Source: Clostridiales bacterium
GTDB taxonomy: Bacteria; Bacillota; Clostridia; Oscillospirales; Acutalibacteraceae
Assembly: GCA_019422525.1 (NCBI GenBank)
Contig: JAHZDE010000004.1
Span: 183,139-247,138 of the forward strand
DNA: 64,000 bases
Reading direction: 5' to 3'
Below the pieces are notes generated by a model. That model was not told the DNA's origin. It ran no database searches and saw only the letters and a list, made by a program, of their open reading frames with translations. The translations under genes were made by a program, and so were the position numbers. Positions 27,148 to 35,906 of the stretch are shown piece after piece (the stretch's first letter is position 1; each line of letters opens with the position of its first letter).

Positions 27148-27645
27148 TTAGATTTTGCTGACTTCTTTCCAGGCTGAAATGTTAGACAAATAGTCAGCAT
27201 TCGCATGATAGGGAAGAACCATTTTGTTTTTGTCTGATTTAATTATTTTACATAATCTTGTGATTCCAACTGCATATCTGGGGTTTAATTCCTTAAAATA
27301 ACAGTTGGATAAAATTATATAATCGCTTTTTTTGTATAAACTTTCTTGCAATGTAATAATCTGATAGTATACATCTAGATTAATAGCGATATACTTTTTT
27401 CTTTTCCCTAAAAATGAATACTCTGCAATATACTTATCGTGCAATTTAAAATATACAGCTTGGTCGTATGATAGATACAAACAAAGAGCAAACAAGAACA
27501 CGTAAAATGCATAAAAAATTAATGAGATAAAATCAAAATCGGAATTAATAATCATATAGTATTCGTATCCAACAAATAGCAGAATTTCAATAATAATTAG
27601 AAAAACAAACGTGTTTCTCCAATATTTTGACAAATATATTTTCAT
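27148..27645 (-). CDS. Membrane immunity-like protein, unrecognised
   Basis: 165 residues with two N-terminal membrane helices (~13-33 and ~40-60) and a C-terminal soluble domain containing YSFLGKRKKYIAINLDVYY and SNCYFKELNPRYAVGI. The layout (two helices, then a short PH-like beta domain) recalls small membrane proteins of unknown function. It follows a scrap of toxin C-terminus (27663-27815) and is therefore a candidate immunity gene. I do not recognise the family. Confidence 0.5.
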   Translation of the reverse strand: MKIYLSKYWRNTFVFLIIIEILLFVGYEYYMIINSDFDFISLIFYAFYVFLFALCLYLSYDQAVYFKLHDKYIAEYSFLGKRKKYIAINLDVYYQIITLQESLYKKSDYIILSNCYFKELNPRYAVGITRLCKIIKSDKNKMVLPYHANADYLSNISAWKEVSKI

Positions 27646-27662
27646 AATATTACCCTTTCCTT

Positions 27663-27815
27663 AAAACAGATCGATAATCGATTGTAATATAGATATATTT
27701 CCTCCAAGAGCAAAATTTGCAGCAAATTGAGATACAAAGCCAGTTACGTCAGCAGTTTCGCAACCTATAAAGGCAGAATTAACAACACAATTCGCATCTA
27801 TAATGCAAATAAGAG
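27663..27815 (-). pseudogene. C-terminal scrap of an unidentified toxin tip
   Basis: An open stretch encodes DANCVVNSAFIGCETADVTG and FVSQFAANFALGGNISILQS, ending in a stop at 27663. It is Gly/Ala-rich like other pre-toxin regions, with no block attached. Confidence 0.4.
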
Positions 27816-27819
27816 TAAA

Positions 27820-28365
27820 TTAAATGTAATCAGCATTACATACTTTTATTTGCTGTATATACCCATTAGTTCGATATACAAACAAAGCCATTGTAAAGAG
27901 GAAATAGATAAGTACCATTATTAATCCATAACCTGATACATTTTGGTATATCGAAGCAGCTAGCAACATCAATCCTGTAATTAGGAAAATAAACGATATT
28001 ATCATATACTGAAACATAACATGTTTTAAATATTTCTTTCTATAATGTTTTAAATCTTTAAAATCTCTGTTTTCTCCTGTAATACGAAAAACAGAATACC
28101 CAGTTGCTTTTGTAGCTATTTTGTTTGCACAATAATCCGACAGCAGCTTCTGCTCATATTGGTACATACAAGGAGTGTTATCTTTTGCCATATCATAAGT
28201 AATAACATAACTTGAATTTTTGGGCTTGCATTCTACAAAATAAAAAACACAAGAAAATTTTATACAAGTCAGCCTCCATCCTTCAAACTCTAATTTAGAT
28301 AAGAAATTCTCTAACTCATGGACTTTCCATAATGGATAATATTTAAACTTTTTCATTTTCATCAC
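27820..28365 (-). CDS. DUF2812-like membrane protein, likely immunity
   Basis: 181 residues. The N-terminal domain (KFKYYPLWKVHELENFLSKL, then FEGWRLTCIKFSCVFYF) resembles DUF2812. Two C-terminal membrane helices lie at about 117-140 and 147-165. A ribosome site is weak, with ATG choices at 28362 and 28356. It follows a decayed cassette (28370-28712). The immunity role is inferred from position. Confidence 0.55.
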   Translation of the reverse strand: MMKMKKFKYYPLWKVHELENFLSKLEFEGWRLTCIKFSCVFYFVECKPKNSSYVITYDMAKDNTPCMYQYEQKLLSDYCANKIATKATGYSVFRITGENRDFKDLKHYRKKYLKHVMFQYMIISFIFLITGLMLLAASIYQNVSGYGLIMVLIYFLFTMALFVYRTNGYIQQIKVCNADYI

Positions 28366-28369
28366 TTAA

Positions 28370-28712
28370 ACAACTTTCTGAAAAAATTTTTTAAGGCCAC
28401 TTGAAGAAGGTCCGATGACAGATACTCCTGCTCCGATTATCCGAATATACGACCATAATTAACCCGGGCAACCGGATTATTATTTCAGTAGACAAAAAGT
28501 TTTTTCTCCGGGGCGTAGTAACGGTTTTGCAGGTAATACAGCCCTGTGTCAGAATCAAAATAGTACCCACGATAGCGGAATGGGGTCAGGTTGCCAATAT
28601 CATTCGGACCAGTAATCTCCTGCCCGTTTCCGTCCTGCACAGACAGCGTATTGACCCAGCTGTCATAGATATACCGTGCACGCAGGCTGCCGTCACCGGC
28701 ATACAAGGCTTT
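28370..28712 (-). pseudogene. Decayed Rhs toxin-tip cassette
   Basis: The block (28460-28712) keeps SWVNTLSVQDGNGQEITG and LTPFRYRGYYFDSDTGLYYL but has lost the CRFINTDTTDILAAKG segment. After the NPVARVNYG remnant only about 20 tip codons remain (GVSVIGPSSSGLKKFF). The 5' edge is bounded by a hairpin at 28718-28745. Confidence 0.7.
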
Positions 28713-28717
28713 CGGAC

Positions 28718-28745
28718 AGTACAAGCTGAAAAACTAGCTTGTACT
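28718..28745. repeat. Inverted repeat at cassette junction
   Basis: AGTACAAGCT (28718-28727) pairs with AGCTTGTACT (28736-28745), 8-nt loop. It lies immediately 5' of the homology block in the direction of transcription, as do the hairpins at 33875, 39663, 41141, 42568 and 43994. The following stretch to 28891 shows no gene. Confidence 0.6.
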
Positions 28746-28891
28746 AATTTTCACCATGAATATGCACCACGTAAACATTATAATATTTGTAATAATTCTC
28801 TCGAAACTTTTTTAAAGGCTCATGATTATGTAACTATTTTTATCCTCAAAAGGCGATATTTATCGGGAGGGAAAATTAGATAAATTTACGG

Positions 28892-29287
28892 TTATATAAT
28901 TATGCTTTCACATGCTACTATCAATTGATCTCCAGAAGTAAATGTAATTATAGTTTCAATATATTTTTCTCGATCATTTAATGGACAAAAAGGATAATCA
29001 TTATTATCTTTTTTGTCAAATAATTTGGGAATGATAGTATTATCTCTATCTTCTACATACTCAAAATCAAAAATATAGGGAGAAGAACCCCAAAAGTCGC
29101 AGGATGTCATTTCAAAGCCAATTACATTTAGAAAATCAATTGATATTCTTTGGTTATTAAGTTCTTTTAAAATTGAAAGATGCAATTTCTTTTCTACACG
29201 ATGAAAAGAAAATTCTTCAAGGATATCATCATGAATATATACTTCTTTTGAATTAATAATTTTGCCATTTGATACATCTATTACCAT
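28892..29287 (-). CDS. Immunity protein of frameshifted tip 29292
   Basis: 131 residues from the ATG at 29287, with GGGAGGT 6 nt upstream. The longer frame from 29374 is the toxin's C-terminus read in another frame. The sequence is beta-rich: KEVYIHDDILEEFSFHRVEK, SCDFWGSSPYIFDFEYVED and TFTSGDQLIVACESIII. Relatives lie at 24609, 15126 and (fragment) 14923. The toxin stop at 29292 is only 4 nt from this start, the tight spacing expected for a toxin/immunity pair. Confidence 0.7.
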   Translation of the reverse strand: MVIDVSNGKIINSKEVYIHDDILEEFSFHRVEKKLHLSILKELNNQRISIDFLNVIGFEMTSCDFWGSSPYIFDFEYVEDRDNTIIPKLFDKKDNNDYPFCPLNDREKYIETIITFTSGDQLIVACESIII

Positions 29288-29291
29288 AATT

Positions 29292-30005
29292 AACCTCCCA
29301 AATACATTGAATTCCATGGTTCCGGCACTGGAGTACTCGGAATATGGTGCATATTGTGATGCTTTCCATCCCACTCAACCAACATTGTATGATAATGTAG
29401 ACCATTATTAAAATCTTCATTCCATTCGAATATTTTCGCTTTGCAATTGGATCTCTCCATTCGATAATACGCCCATTTTTTGGTGGAATCGTAATATCCT
29501 TTTCTTTTTCATCAGTTTCAGGTTTTGTATTTTCAGGAATCGATATGGATGTTGAAGCAGGTGGATTGTTAACAAGTGTATCAGCTATTAAATATCCTGC
29601 CATGAGCCCCAAAAGAGCCTTTCCAAGCTCCCTAAGAATAAAACCGATAGCACTCCCGGCTACCGTAGCGGTTGCAGCCAATTTACCCGAGGGCTCCGTA
29701 CAATTAACCGGATTATTCAGACAGTAGGCAAACATGTTATTGCCTGTAAACCCCTTCCCTGTGCTGACATACCCATCCCCATTGACAAACCGGCAGGTCT
29801 GCGGGTCATAGTAGCGATTTTGCAGGTAATACAGCCCCGTCTCCGAATCAAAATAGTACCCACGATAGCGGAAGGGGTTCCGGTTGGCAATATCGTTCGG
29901 ACCAGTAAGTTCCTGACCATTTCCGTCCTGTATGGAGATGGTATTGCCCCAGCTGTCATAGATGTACCGTACCCGCAGGCTGCCGTCGGTAAGATATAAT
30001 GCCTT
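29292..30005 (-). pseudogene. Rhs toxin tip with frameshift in the toxin domain
   Basis: The block (29735-30005) is intact, then comes NPVNCTEPSGKLAATATVAG and a linker with PPASTSISIPENTKPETDEK. The frame breaks near 29440, within IEWRDPIA. The other frame gives KAKIFEWNEDFNNGLHYHTM, then EWDGKHHNMHHIP and PEPWNSMYLGG before a stop at 29292. That His-rich segment is clearly the native toxin end; it resembles a small bacterial toxin domain that I cannot name with certainty. One indel has silenced the toxin while the adjacent immunity gene stays open. Confidence 0.75.
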
Positions 30006-30069
30006 CGCAATGTCGTAAAAACACCTAGGTAAAATGGATATCTTACGTATTGTTATAGTAATAATTTTT

Positions 30070-30273
30070 TTACAAACAGAACCCTGTTATTTTATTAAAT
30101 AATAAACATATCAAAATTATTATAACTGCAAAAACAATAAGAACAAATGCATATAAAATACCTTTCAAAATGTATTGGATAGGTTTAGATTTTGCAAATA
30201 CCCATTCTTTAAATGAGTTTGGGATAAAGGCATCTATAAAATCTACTATAAGAAAAAAAATATCTTCCATCAT
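30070..30273 (-). CDS. Small two-helix membrane immunity-like protein
   Basis: 67 residues. A first amphipathic/hydrophobic stretch (MMEDIFFLIVDFIDAFIP) and a strong membrane helix near residues 35-60 (GILYAFVLIVFAVIIILICL). The ATG follows the toxin stop (30274-30276) directly, so translation is probably coupled. It is too short for a catalytic role; immunity to a membrane-active toxin is the natural reading. Confidence 0.6.
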   Translation of the reverse strand: MMEDIFFLIVDFIDAFIPNSFKEWVFAKSKPIQYILKGILYAFVLIVFAVIIILICLLFNKITGFCL

Positions 30274-31105
30274 TTAATCACCATTGTTTAATCTTGCGTT
30301 AATATATTGACATATTATTCTGCCAATGCCTCTGATACATCGGTTAGCAATAATTGATCCTATATGTCGTTCTTTTGCTATATGTTTTGGGGTATAAGTT
30401 AGTTCTCTAATGGCACTTCCTATTATACCTAATTTAGCATGGCGACCTCGAGTAATGTATTGCCCAATTGGTTTTATCTTATTAACAGTTACCGTTAATG
30501 CTGAAGAAAAGGTTGCCTTTGAAATTGTCTCTATAGGTCCATCGTCTTCATTTATACTATGGGCAACCGAAGTTACGAAATTGATTGCTGCTCTTCCTCG
30601 TACTACAGCAGTGGCAGGAATACCAGTAGACATTAATAGTCCAGTTGCCGCGCCTTATATACCTTCGATTATGACAGAATTCCAATTTATGTCATCTAGT
30701 TTTTTGCCAGATATTAATTGATTTGCTAATTCTAGACCTCCACTGAACAGAAATCCTCCTATTGTTGCTCCTACTTGTACCCAAAACTCCCCGCCATAGT
30801 CAACACGAGCAACCGGATTGTTATCGCAGTAGGCAAAAAGGTTTTTGTCGTACAAGTCCCCTTTTGCTGCCAGAATATCGGTCGTATCTGTGTTGATAAA
30901 GCGGCAGGTCTGCGGGTCATAGTAGCGGTTTTGCAGGTAATACAGCCCTGTGTCAGAATCAAAATAGTACCCACGATAGCGGAAGGGGTTCAGGTTGCCA
31001 ATATCATTCTCACTGGTGATCTCCTGCCCATTTCCGTCCTGCACAGACAGCGTATTGCCCCAGCTGTCATAGATGTACCGTCCCGCAGGCTGCCGTCACT
31101 CGAAT
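30274..31105 (-). pseudogene. Rhs toxin tip with in-frame nonsense codon
   Basis: The block (30785-31100) leads in frame into VQVGATIGGFLFSGGLELAN and VIIEGI, then a TAA at 30655-30657. The same frame continues without other breaks through GAATGLLMSTGIPATAVVRG to HAKLGIIGSAIRELTYTPKH and a stop at 30274. A single substitution therefore separates this from a complete tip. The C-terminal ~55 residues (CIRGIGRIICQYINARL) are basic and may form the toxin. The immunity gene at 30070 is intact. Confidence 0.75.
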
Positions 31106-31173
31106 GTTAATATGAAAATTAACCTATTTCAACTTTATTCCGATATTTTGATTTCCTGCAATTATAAAACAAA

Positions 31174-31644
31174 TTATTCCAATAGTTTTCTCATAACTTC
31201 ATTCTGGCGTAAAGTCAAAAAATACAGCTTATTTAAGTTTTCTAATATATATTTTTTCCCTTTGTATACTGGAGGAAGTATAAGTTTGTCAAAAGCCTTA
31301 TCAAAGTATGGCTGAAGAGTTTCTTCTGTGTATTCCTCATACTCTATTGCACCAGTTTCAAATAAATTTCCCTGATTGTCATGTTTGGTCTTTGACATTA
31401 CACCAATACGTCCATAAACATCATATTCATAAAGCGTAGGATAAAGAGAAGATGACGTATTTTCAAAATTTCCAATGAAAAAATAAAAGTTCACATAGTA
31501 TTCTTTCCCGAAATTTGATTTTTGTAATTCAAGACCACTCATTACATCTCTAATACCACATAAGTAGTACATATTCTTAATTTTTCGGTATCCTCTTTTA
31601 TGAAATTCTTTTTTGCAAAAAGCTTTAAACTCGTTTTTATCCAT
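31174..31644 (-). CDS. DUF4304-like immunity protein
   Basis: 156 residues from the ATG at 31644 (another ATG lies at 31653). The order KAFCKKEFHKRGYRKIKNM, YLCGIRDVMSGLELQKSNF and KEYYVNFYFFIGNF matches my memory of the DUF4304 family, whose members occur as immunity proteins. It follows, 13 nt downstream, a tip whose end looks like a restriction-endonuclease-fold nuclease. It is therefore the likely cytoplasmic inhibitor of that nuclease. Confidence 0.7.
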   Translation of the reverse strand: MDKNEFKAFCKKEFHKRGYRKIKNMYYLCGIRDVMSGLELQKSNFGKEYYVNFYFFIGNFENTSSSLYPTLYEYDVYGRIGVMSKTKHDNQGNLFETGAIEYEEYTEETLQPYFDKAFDKLILPPVYKGKKYILENLNKLYFLTLRQNEVMRKLLE

Positions 31645-31659
31645 AATTCGCATTACCTT

Positions 31660-32478
31660 TTAATATAGATCTAATCGTAAAATAAAACCGCCGCCAAATT
31701 TTCTGCTATACATTAGCAACTGTCGAACTCCAAGTCTTACCGACCTTGGGTTCATAGGTTTTAATTCGTATATTATTTTTTTATCAAAATCTATAAAATC
31801 CGGACGTATTCCTTTGATACCTTTGAATTCTTTCCAATCTCGTCTAAAACCAGTCCCATTTTTGTATCCAGCATGTATTTTTCTTCCCATTTCTCTGCTT
31901 GATTTCGTATACCCACGGCTTCTGTCTAAAGATTTTACCAGAGAAGAAGCCTCTGTTGTAAAATCTACAGCTTTAGCAATTTGTAAAGTATCAGTAGTTT
32001 TATCTACTGTTTTTACAGCTCGAGTAACTTCTCCTACTCCTGTAACAAAGGGAAGAAGATCTATAGTATCTCCTATTGCTCCTGCCCATGCCCAAGGATC
32101 ACTTGGATTGATACACACTTCTACAATACTCGTACCAAGGGAAACAACATCAAATAATGTTTCCCAAAACTCCCCGCCATAGTCAACACGGGCAACTGGA
32201 TTATTATCGCAATAGGCAAAAAGGTTTTTGTCGTACAAGTCCCCTTTTGCTGCCAGAATATCGGTCGTATCTGTGTTGATAAAGCGGCAGGTCTGCGGGT
32301 CATAGTAGCGGTTTTGCAGGTAATACAGCCCTGTGTCAGAATCAAAATAGTACCCACGATAGCGGGTTCAGATTGCCAATATCATTTAGACTGGTAATCT
32401 CCTGCCCGTTTTCGTCCTGTATGGAGATTGTATTGCCCAGCTGTCATAAATATACCGTACTCGCAGGCTGCCGTCTCC
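31660..32478 (-). pseudogene. Rhs tip with PD-(D/E)XK-like nuclease domain, block frameshifted
   Basis: The tip itself is open from residue LYDKNLFAYCDNNPVARVDY to the stop at 31660: a pre-toxin with ETLFDVVSLGTSIVEVCINP, then a domain with RPDFIDFDKKIIYELKPMNP and VRQLLMYSRKFGG. An Asp about a dozen residues before an E-L-K, followed by a Q-L-x-x-Y helix, fits the PD-(D/E)XK nuclease fold. The homology block has a 5-bp deletion (near 32365) and a 1-bp deletion (near 32437), which frameshift it. Recombination downstream of those lesions would restore a full toxin. So it is broken as it stands but usable as a donor. Confidence 0.65.
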
Positions 32479-32487
32479 AAGACACGC

Positions 32488-33006
32488 TTATCGTATTTCT
32501 TTGACATTTTTTTTGCTTAACATAGCCATTAAAAACTCGATATTAACAGAATGAATATCCATAGAGATTTTATTTCTGGTTGTTTTTATCACAAAAGCAT
32601 TTGCATTACGTTTATAACTAATACAATCACAATAATAGATTTTCTGAGTTTTTACAAAAAAATCTTTATATACAAAATAATCTTTACTCTTAAAAATATC
32701 GATTTTAAAAAATAAAGATTCAAAAATAATATAAAATCCTCCCAATATAAATATAATAAATATAACCCATACCCACCAAGCTTCCGTACCATTTGGGAAG
32801 AAAAACATAATGAAGCAGAAAGTTGAAAAGACTGCAACAACTAGCAATCCAATCCAAAAATAGACTTTTGGCAAGTGAATCACAACATGTTCTCTTGTGA
32901 GATTCTTTATGAGTTCTTCACTATTAGACTTATCAATTCTAGAAAACAGGACCCCAACTATAATTGCTATTAATATGGGCGTTATAATACGAACCATAAT
33001 CTGCAT
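32488..33006 (-). CDS. Membrane immunity protein of tip 33019
   Basis: 172 residues, ATG with AAGGAGG at proper spacing. It has a membrane helix (~7-23), EHVVIHLPKVYFWIGLL, FFFPNGTEAWWVWVIF with adjacent helix, and KTQKIYYCDCISYKRN, ending NVKEIR. It starts 12 nt after the stop of the tip at 33019-33860, the clearest intact pair for this family. The soluble tail after the helices may be the toxin-binding part. Confidence 0.75.
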   Translation of the reverse strand: MQIMVRIITPILIAIIVGVLFSRIDKSNSEELIKNLTREHVVIHLPKVYFWIGLLVVAVFSTFCFIMFFFPNGTEAWWVWVIFIIFILGGFYIIFESLFFKIDIFKSKDYFVYKDFFVKTQKIYYCDCISYKRNANAFVIKTTRNKISMDIHSVNIEFLMAMLSKKNVKEIR

Positions 33007-33018
33007 AATATTTCCTCC

Positions 33019-33860
33019 TTAATATCCAAACAGCCAGCGAGTAATTGTATTCCCTATCGAGCCTAAAGTGAATCTGAGGGCAGCAGTATGAATAGATTTC
33101 ACTATCGTAGCTTTTTTTGCTTGGTATTTTACAATTTGTTTTGTTGCATATTTGGTATTTGCTCTTCGTGTTTCTCTTTCTATTGATTTTGCCGTACTGT
33201 TCCACGTTTTTGTAAGGGTTTTCGAATCGGCTCCTTTTCCACCTATCAAACCGCTTAACGCACCGGAAGCAGTACTGACCGCAACACCTTCAAATGTTAC
33301 TTTTTCACCTTTTACAGCCTGTTCTGCGACATACGTTCCTCCGCCTAGAGCAGCGTTGACACCAATTGAAGCTCCTAATCCAATATTAGTTGCCGCTATA
33401 GCTCCAGATATTGCTCCTGAAATAGCATTAACAACAACTACTCCCCAGTCTATTTCACCAGTAGTTGCATATTGCGAAATTGCAGACACTGTACCACTAA
33501 CTATTGCTCCAACTCCCGCTCCAATTGCGACTCCAGCTAACCAATGCCAGATATCCCCGCCATAATCAACACGGGCAACCGGATTATTATCGCAGTAGGC
33601 AAAAAGGTTTTTGTCGTACAAGTCCCCTTTTGCTGCCAGAATATCGGTCGTATCTGTGTTGATAAAGCGGCAGGTCTGCGGGTCATAGTAGCGGTTTTGC
33701 AGGTAATACAGCCCTGTGTCAGAATCAAAATAGTACCCACGATAGCGGAAGGGGTTCAGGTTGCCAATATCATTCTCACTGGTGATCTCCTGCCCGTTTC
33801 CGTCCTGCACAGACAGCGTATTGCCCCAGCTGTCATAGATATACCGCGCACGCAGGGGGA
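33019..33860 (-). CDS. Orphan Rhs toxin tip (Gly-rich pre-toxin, basic tail)
   Basis: Open from the start of the homology block (33553-33860) to 33019. The block differs from the full-length gene's by about one base in 300. The variable part has a long Gly/Ala-rich membrane-like region (AGVAIGAGVGAIVSGTVSAI, ISGAISGAIAATNIGLGASI), then KSIERETRRANTKYATKQIV and a hydrophobic end (GSIGNTITRWLFGY). This suggests a pore-forming or translocating toxin, in agreement with its membrane immunity partner. There is no start codon with a ribosome site upstream, so it is probably silent. Relatives: 38796 (open), 24107 and 27010 (decayed). Confidence 0.7.
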
Positions 33861-33874
33861 CATTGGTAGGGCAT

Positions 33875-33901
33875 CACGCCGTGAATCTTTTTTACGGCGT
33901 G
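33875..33901. repeat. Inverted repeat at cassette junction
   Basis: CACGCCGT (33875-33882) pairs with ACGGCGTG (33894-33901), immediately 5' of the block of tip 33019 and overlapping the end of the upstream immunity gene. Confidence 0.55.
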
Positions 33902-34368
33902 GAGGCAGAAGGGAAGTCCTTCTCATCCTCATCGATTTTTTCAGCGGAAAGGAGCATTTTCGTTCGCTTTGAATAGGTAATCCTGTAATGTTCACCCTCC
34001 CGCAAGTCATATTTTTTGATATCGGATGACCAAGATTGAACAGAAATATATTTTTCATTCAGTTCAAAACCAATATTCCAAGTTGCTCTTCTTGGTCTAT
34101 TGGACTTGTGTGTAAGTATAGCTTCACAAGTGATATAATCACACAAAACCAAGTCTAATGACAAATAACCGGTATAGAGTATTGTCATGAATAAAGCGCA
34201 AAGCAGGATAATCGATAGTTTTTTTCTCCGGTTATATTCGTTCAAATATCTTTTCTTTTTTATTTTATTTCGAATTTTGTGATTTTTCCGAAGCATAGAG
34301 AATAATGAGACAATAAGGAAGAACACAATGATATACAGAAAATGGATATCATACCAAATTAATGACAT
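33892..34368 (-). CDS. Membrane-anchored immunity-like protein (paralog of 16111)
   Basis: 158 residues: a membrane helix at ~8-25, a basic loop (RKNHKIRNKIKKKRYLNEYN), a second helix at ~52-72 and a soluble end with SSDIKKYDLREGEHYRITYS. It lies 44 nt after the tip at 34413-35294 and so is that tip's presumed immunity protein. DNA near the 3' end is almost identical to 16120-16200. The last residues (FPSASTP) extend into the junction hairpin. Confidence 0.6.
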   Translation of the reverse strand: MSLIWYDIHFLYIIVFFLIVSLFSMLRKNHKIRNKIKKKRYLNEYNRRKKLSIILLCALFMTILYTGYLSLDLVLCDYITCEAILTHKSNRPRRATWNIGFELNEKYISVQSWSSDIKKYDLREGEHYRITYSKRTKMLLSAEKIDEDEKDFPSASTP

Positions 34369-34412
34369 TTATATCACCCGTCTTTTACCTGATCATAAAC
34401 GGACCATACTAG

Positions 34413-35294
34413 TCATAGAGAAAAACTGAGAACATTTTCACTGCGAGTTATCAAGCGATTGATACTTTGCATCATTTCTCTTGTACGTTGAGGGCTTATT
34501 TGAGGTTTTCTTTGCGTTACTTGATGTCTGAATGTTGAGTAATTTTTAGGACGCAATTTATCGAGTCCTTTGTTTGTACCAAAGTTGATAACTTCACCTA
34601 CAGCACCGTCAATTACATCATTTTTAATATTTTCTATTGTAATAGATTCGTTATGAACGACTAAGTTTGTAACATTTTTTACTGTAGTACTTACAACAAC
34701 TCTTCCAACAGCACTCCAGATTCCTGCTCCTGGAATCATTCCCGATACAGCGGCTCCCAAATAATCTCCCAGATAACTAGTTGGGGCAAGAATATCGAGT
34801 CCACTTTTTCCATTTGCAATATTATTTACAACATCACCGATATAAACGCTTGCTACACTAACAGCGGCTCCAACCAACCAATTCCAGATATCCCCGCCAT
34901 CGTCAACCCGGGCAACTGGATTGTTATCGCAGTAGGCAAAAAGGTTTTTGTCGTACAAGTCCCCTTTTGCTTCCAGAATATCGGTCGTATCTGCGTTGAT
35001 AAACCGGCAAGTCTTCGGGTCATAGTAGCGGTTTTGCAGGTAATACAGCCCCGTCTCAGCATCAAAATAGTACCCACGATAGCGGAAGGGGTTCAGGTTG
35101 CCAATATCGTTTTGACTGGTGATCTCCTGCCCGTTTCCGTCCTGCACAGACAGCGTATTGCCCCAGCTGTCATAGATGTACCGTACCCGCAGGCTGCCGT
35201 CGCCAAGATATAGCGCTTCCACATCGCCGCGGGTGTTGGTTTGTACGTAATAAACATATCTAGTACCATTATGATAATAACGGATGCAGGACAA
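34413..35294 (-). CDS. Orphan Rhs toxin tip, unidentified toxin
   Basis: 293 residues from an arbitrary in-frame codon; the homologous core sequence extends to about 35466, but a 2-bp insertion near 35312 breaks the frame there. The block is of the second type (DAETGLYYL, DPKTCRFINADTTDILEAKG). The variable part has WLVGAAVSVASVYIGDVVNN, a Gly-rich stretch, VIDGAVGEVINFGTNKGLDK and a basic end (TFRHQVTQRKPQISPQRTRE). I do not recognise the toxin. There is no ribosome site, so expression would need recombination into the core. Confidence 0.65.
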   Translation of the reverse strand: MSCIRYYHNGTRYVYYVQTNTRGDVEALYLGDGSLRVRYIYDSWGNTLSVQDGNGQEITSQNDIGNLNPFRYRGYYFDAETGLYYLQNRYYDPKTCRFINADTTDILEAKGDLYDKNLFAYCDNNPVARVDDGGDIWNWLVGAAVSVASVYIGDVVNNIANGKSGLDILAPTSYLGDYLGAAVSGMIPGAGIWSAVGRVVVSTTVKNVTNLVVHNESITIENIKNDVIDGAVGEVINFGTNKGLDKLRPKNYSTFRHQVTQRKPQISPQRTREMMQSINRLITRSENVLSFSL

Positions 35295-35463
35295 ATGACC
35301 ATACCCATCATAGGAGAATAGTAGAACTGCTTGCTGTCCCCACGCTTTTCATACACCAGCTGGCCGTCCTGATACCAGTACCGGTACTCTTCGTCGTTAA
35401 CCGTTTTGCTGGTGCGCAGCCCGTCAGAGCCATATTGGTATGTTATGGTTGTACCATCTTTTG

Positions 35464-35895
35464 TCAGCTGTCTAAATATTTCTTTATTAATGCTTCAAAT
35501 TGATATTCATCAAAAACACTATATCCTGCATAATATGTCAAACCTTTTTTTAAAGTATACTCGGACTGTCCATTCCAATTAATTAACTCATATTCGTTGT
35601 TTTTATATAAAATTTTGATAACAGTATCTTCAATACCCTCCGGAGTAGCAGGTATTGGATCTCCAAAATATGTGTAACAATCAACTCTTTGAAAATCATT
35701 CAAAAATTCATTTACATTTTCTATTGTTTTAATTTTCGTTTCTATTAAATAGCCGTCATCACCAAAATGTAGATTTACAATTGCAATTTCTTCAATCGCA
35801 TCAGTGGGATTTAGAAAATTGTACTCTTCAGAACATCTACAAGAAGAAAACAAAAATAAACAAAATATAGCAAATATCAGATATGATTTTTTCAT
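35464..35895 (-). CDS. Lipoprotein immunity protein of metallopeptidase tip
   Basis: 143 residues from the ATG at 35895, preceded by AGAAGGTGA; a longer frame from 35916 overlaps the toxin end. The lipobox ends LFSSC (Cys near 19). The mature domain has PTDAIEEIAIVNLHFGDDGY, FLNDFQRVDCYTYFGDP and VIKILYKNNEYELINW. It starts 12 nt after the toxin stop at 35907. Paralogs at 22258 and 22868 show that this immunity type has been kept repeatedly. Surface anchoring implies that the toxin threatens the cell from outside or during entry. Confidence 0.75.
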   Translation of the reverse strand: MKKSYLIFAIFCLFLFSSCRCSEEYNFLNPTDAIEEIAIVNLHFGDDGYLIETKIKTIENVNEFLNDFQRVDCYTYFGDPIPATPEGIEDTVIKILYKNNEYELINWNGQSEYTLKKGLTYYAGYSVFDEYQFEALIKKYLDS

Positions 35896-35906
35896 AAATT
35901 CACCTT

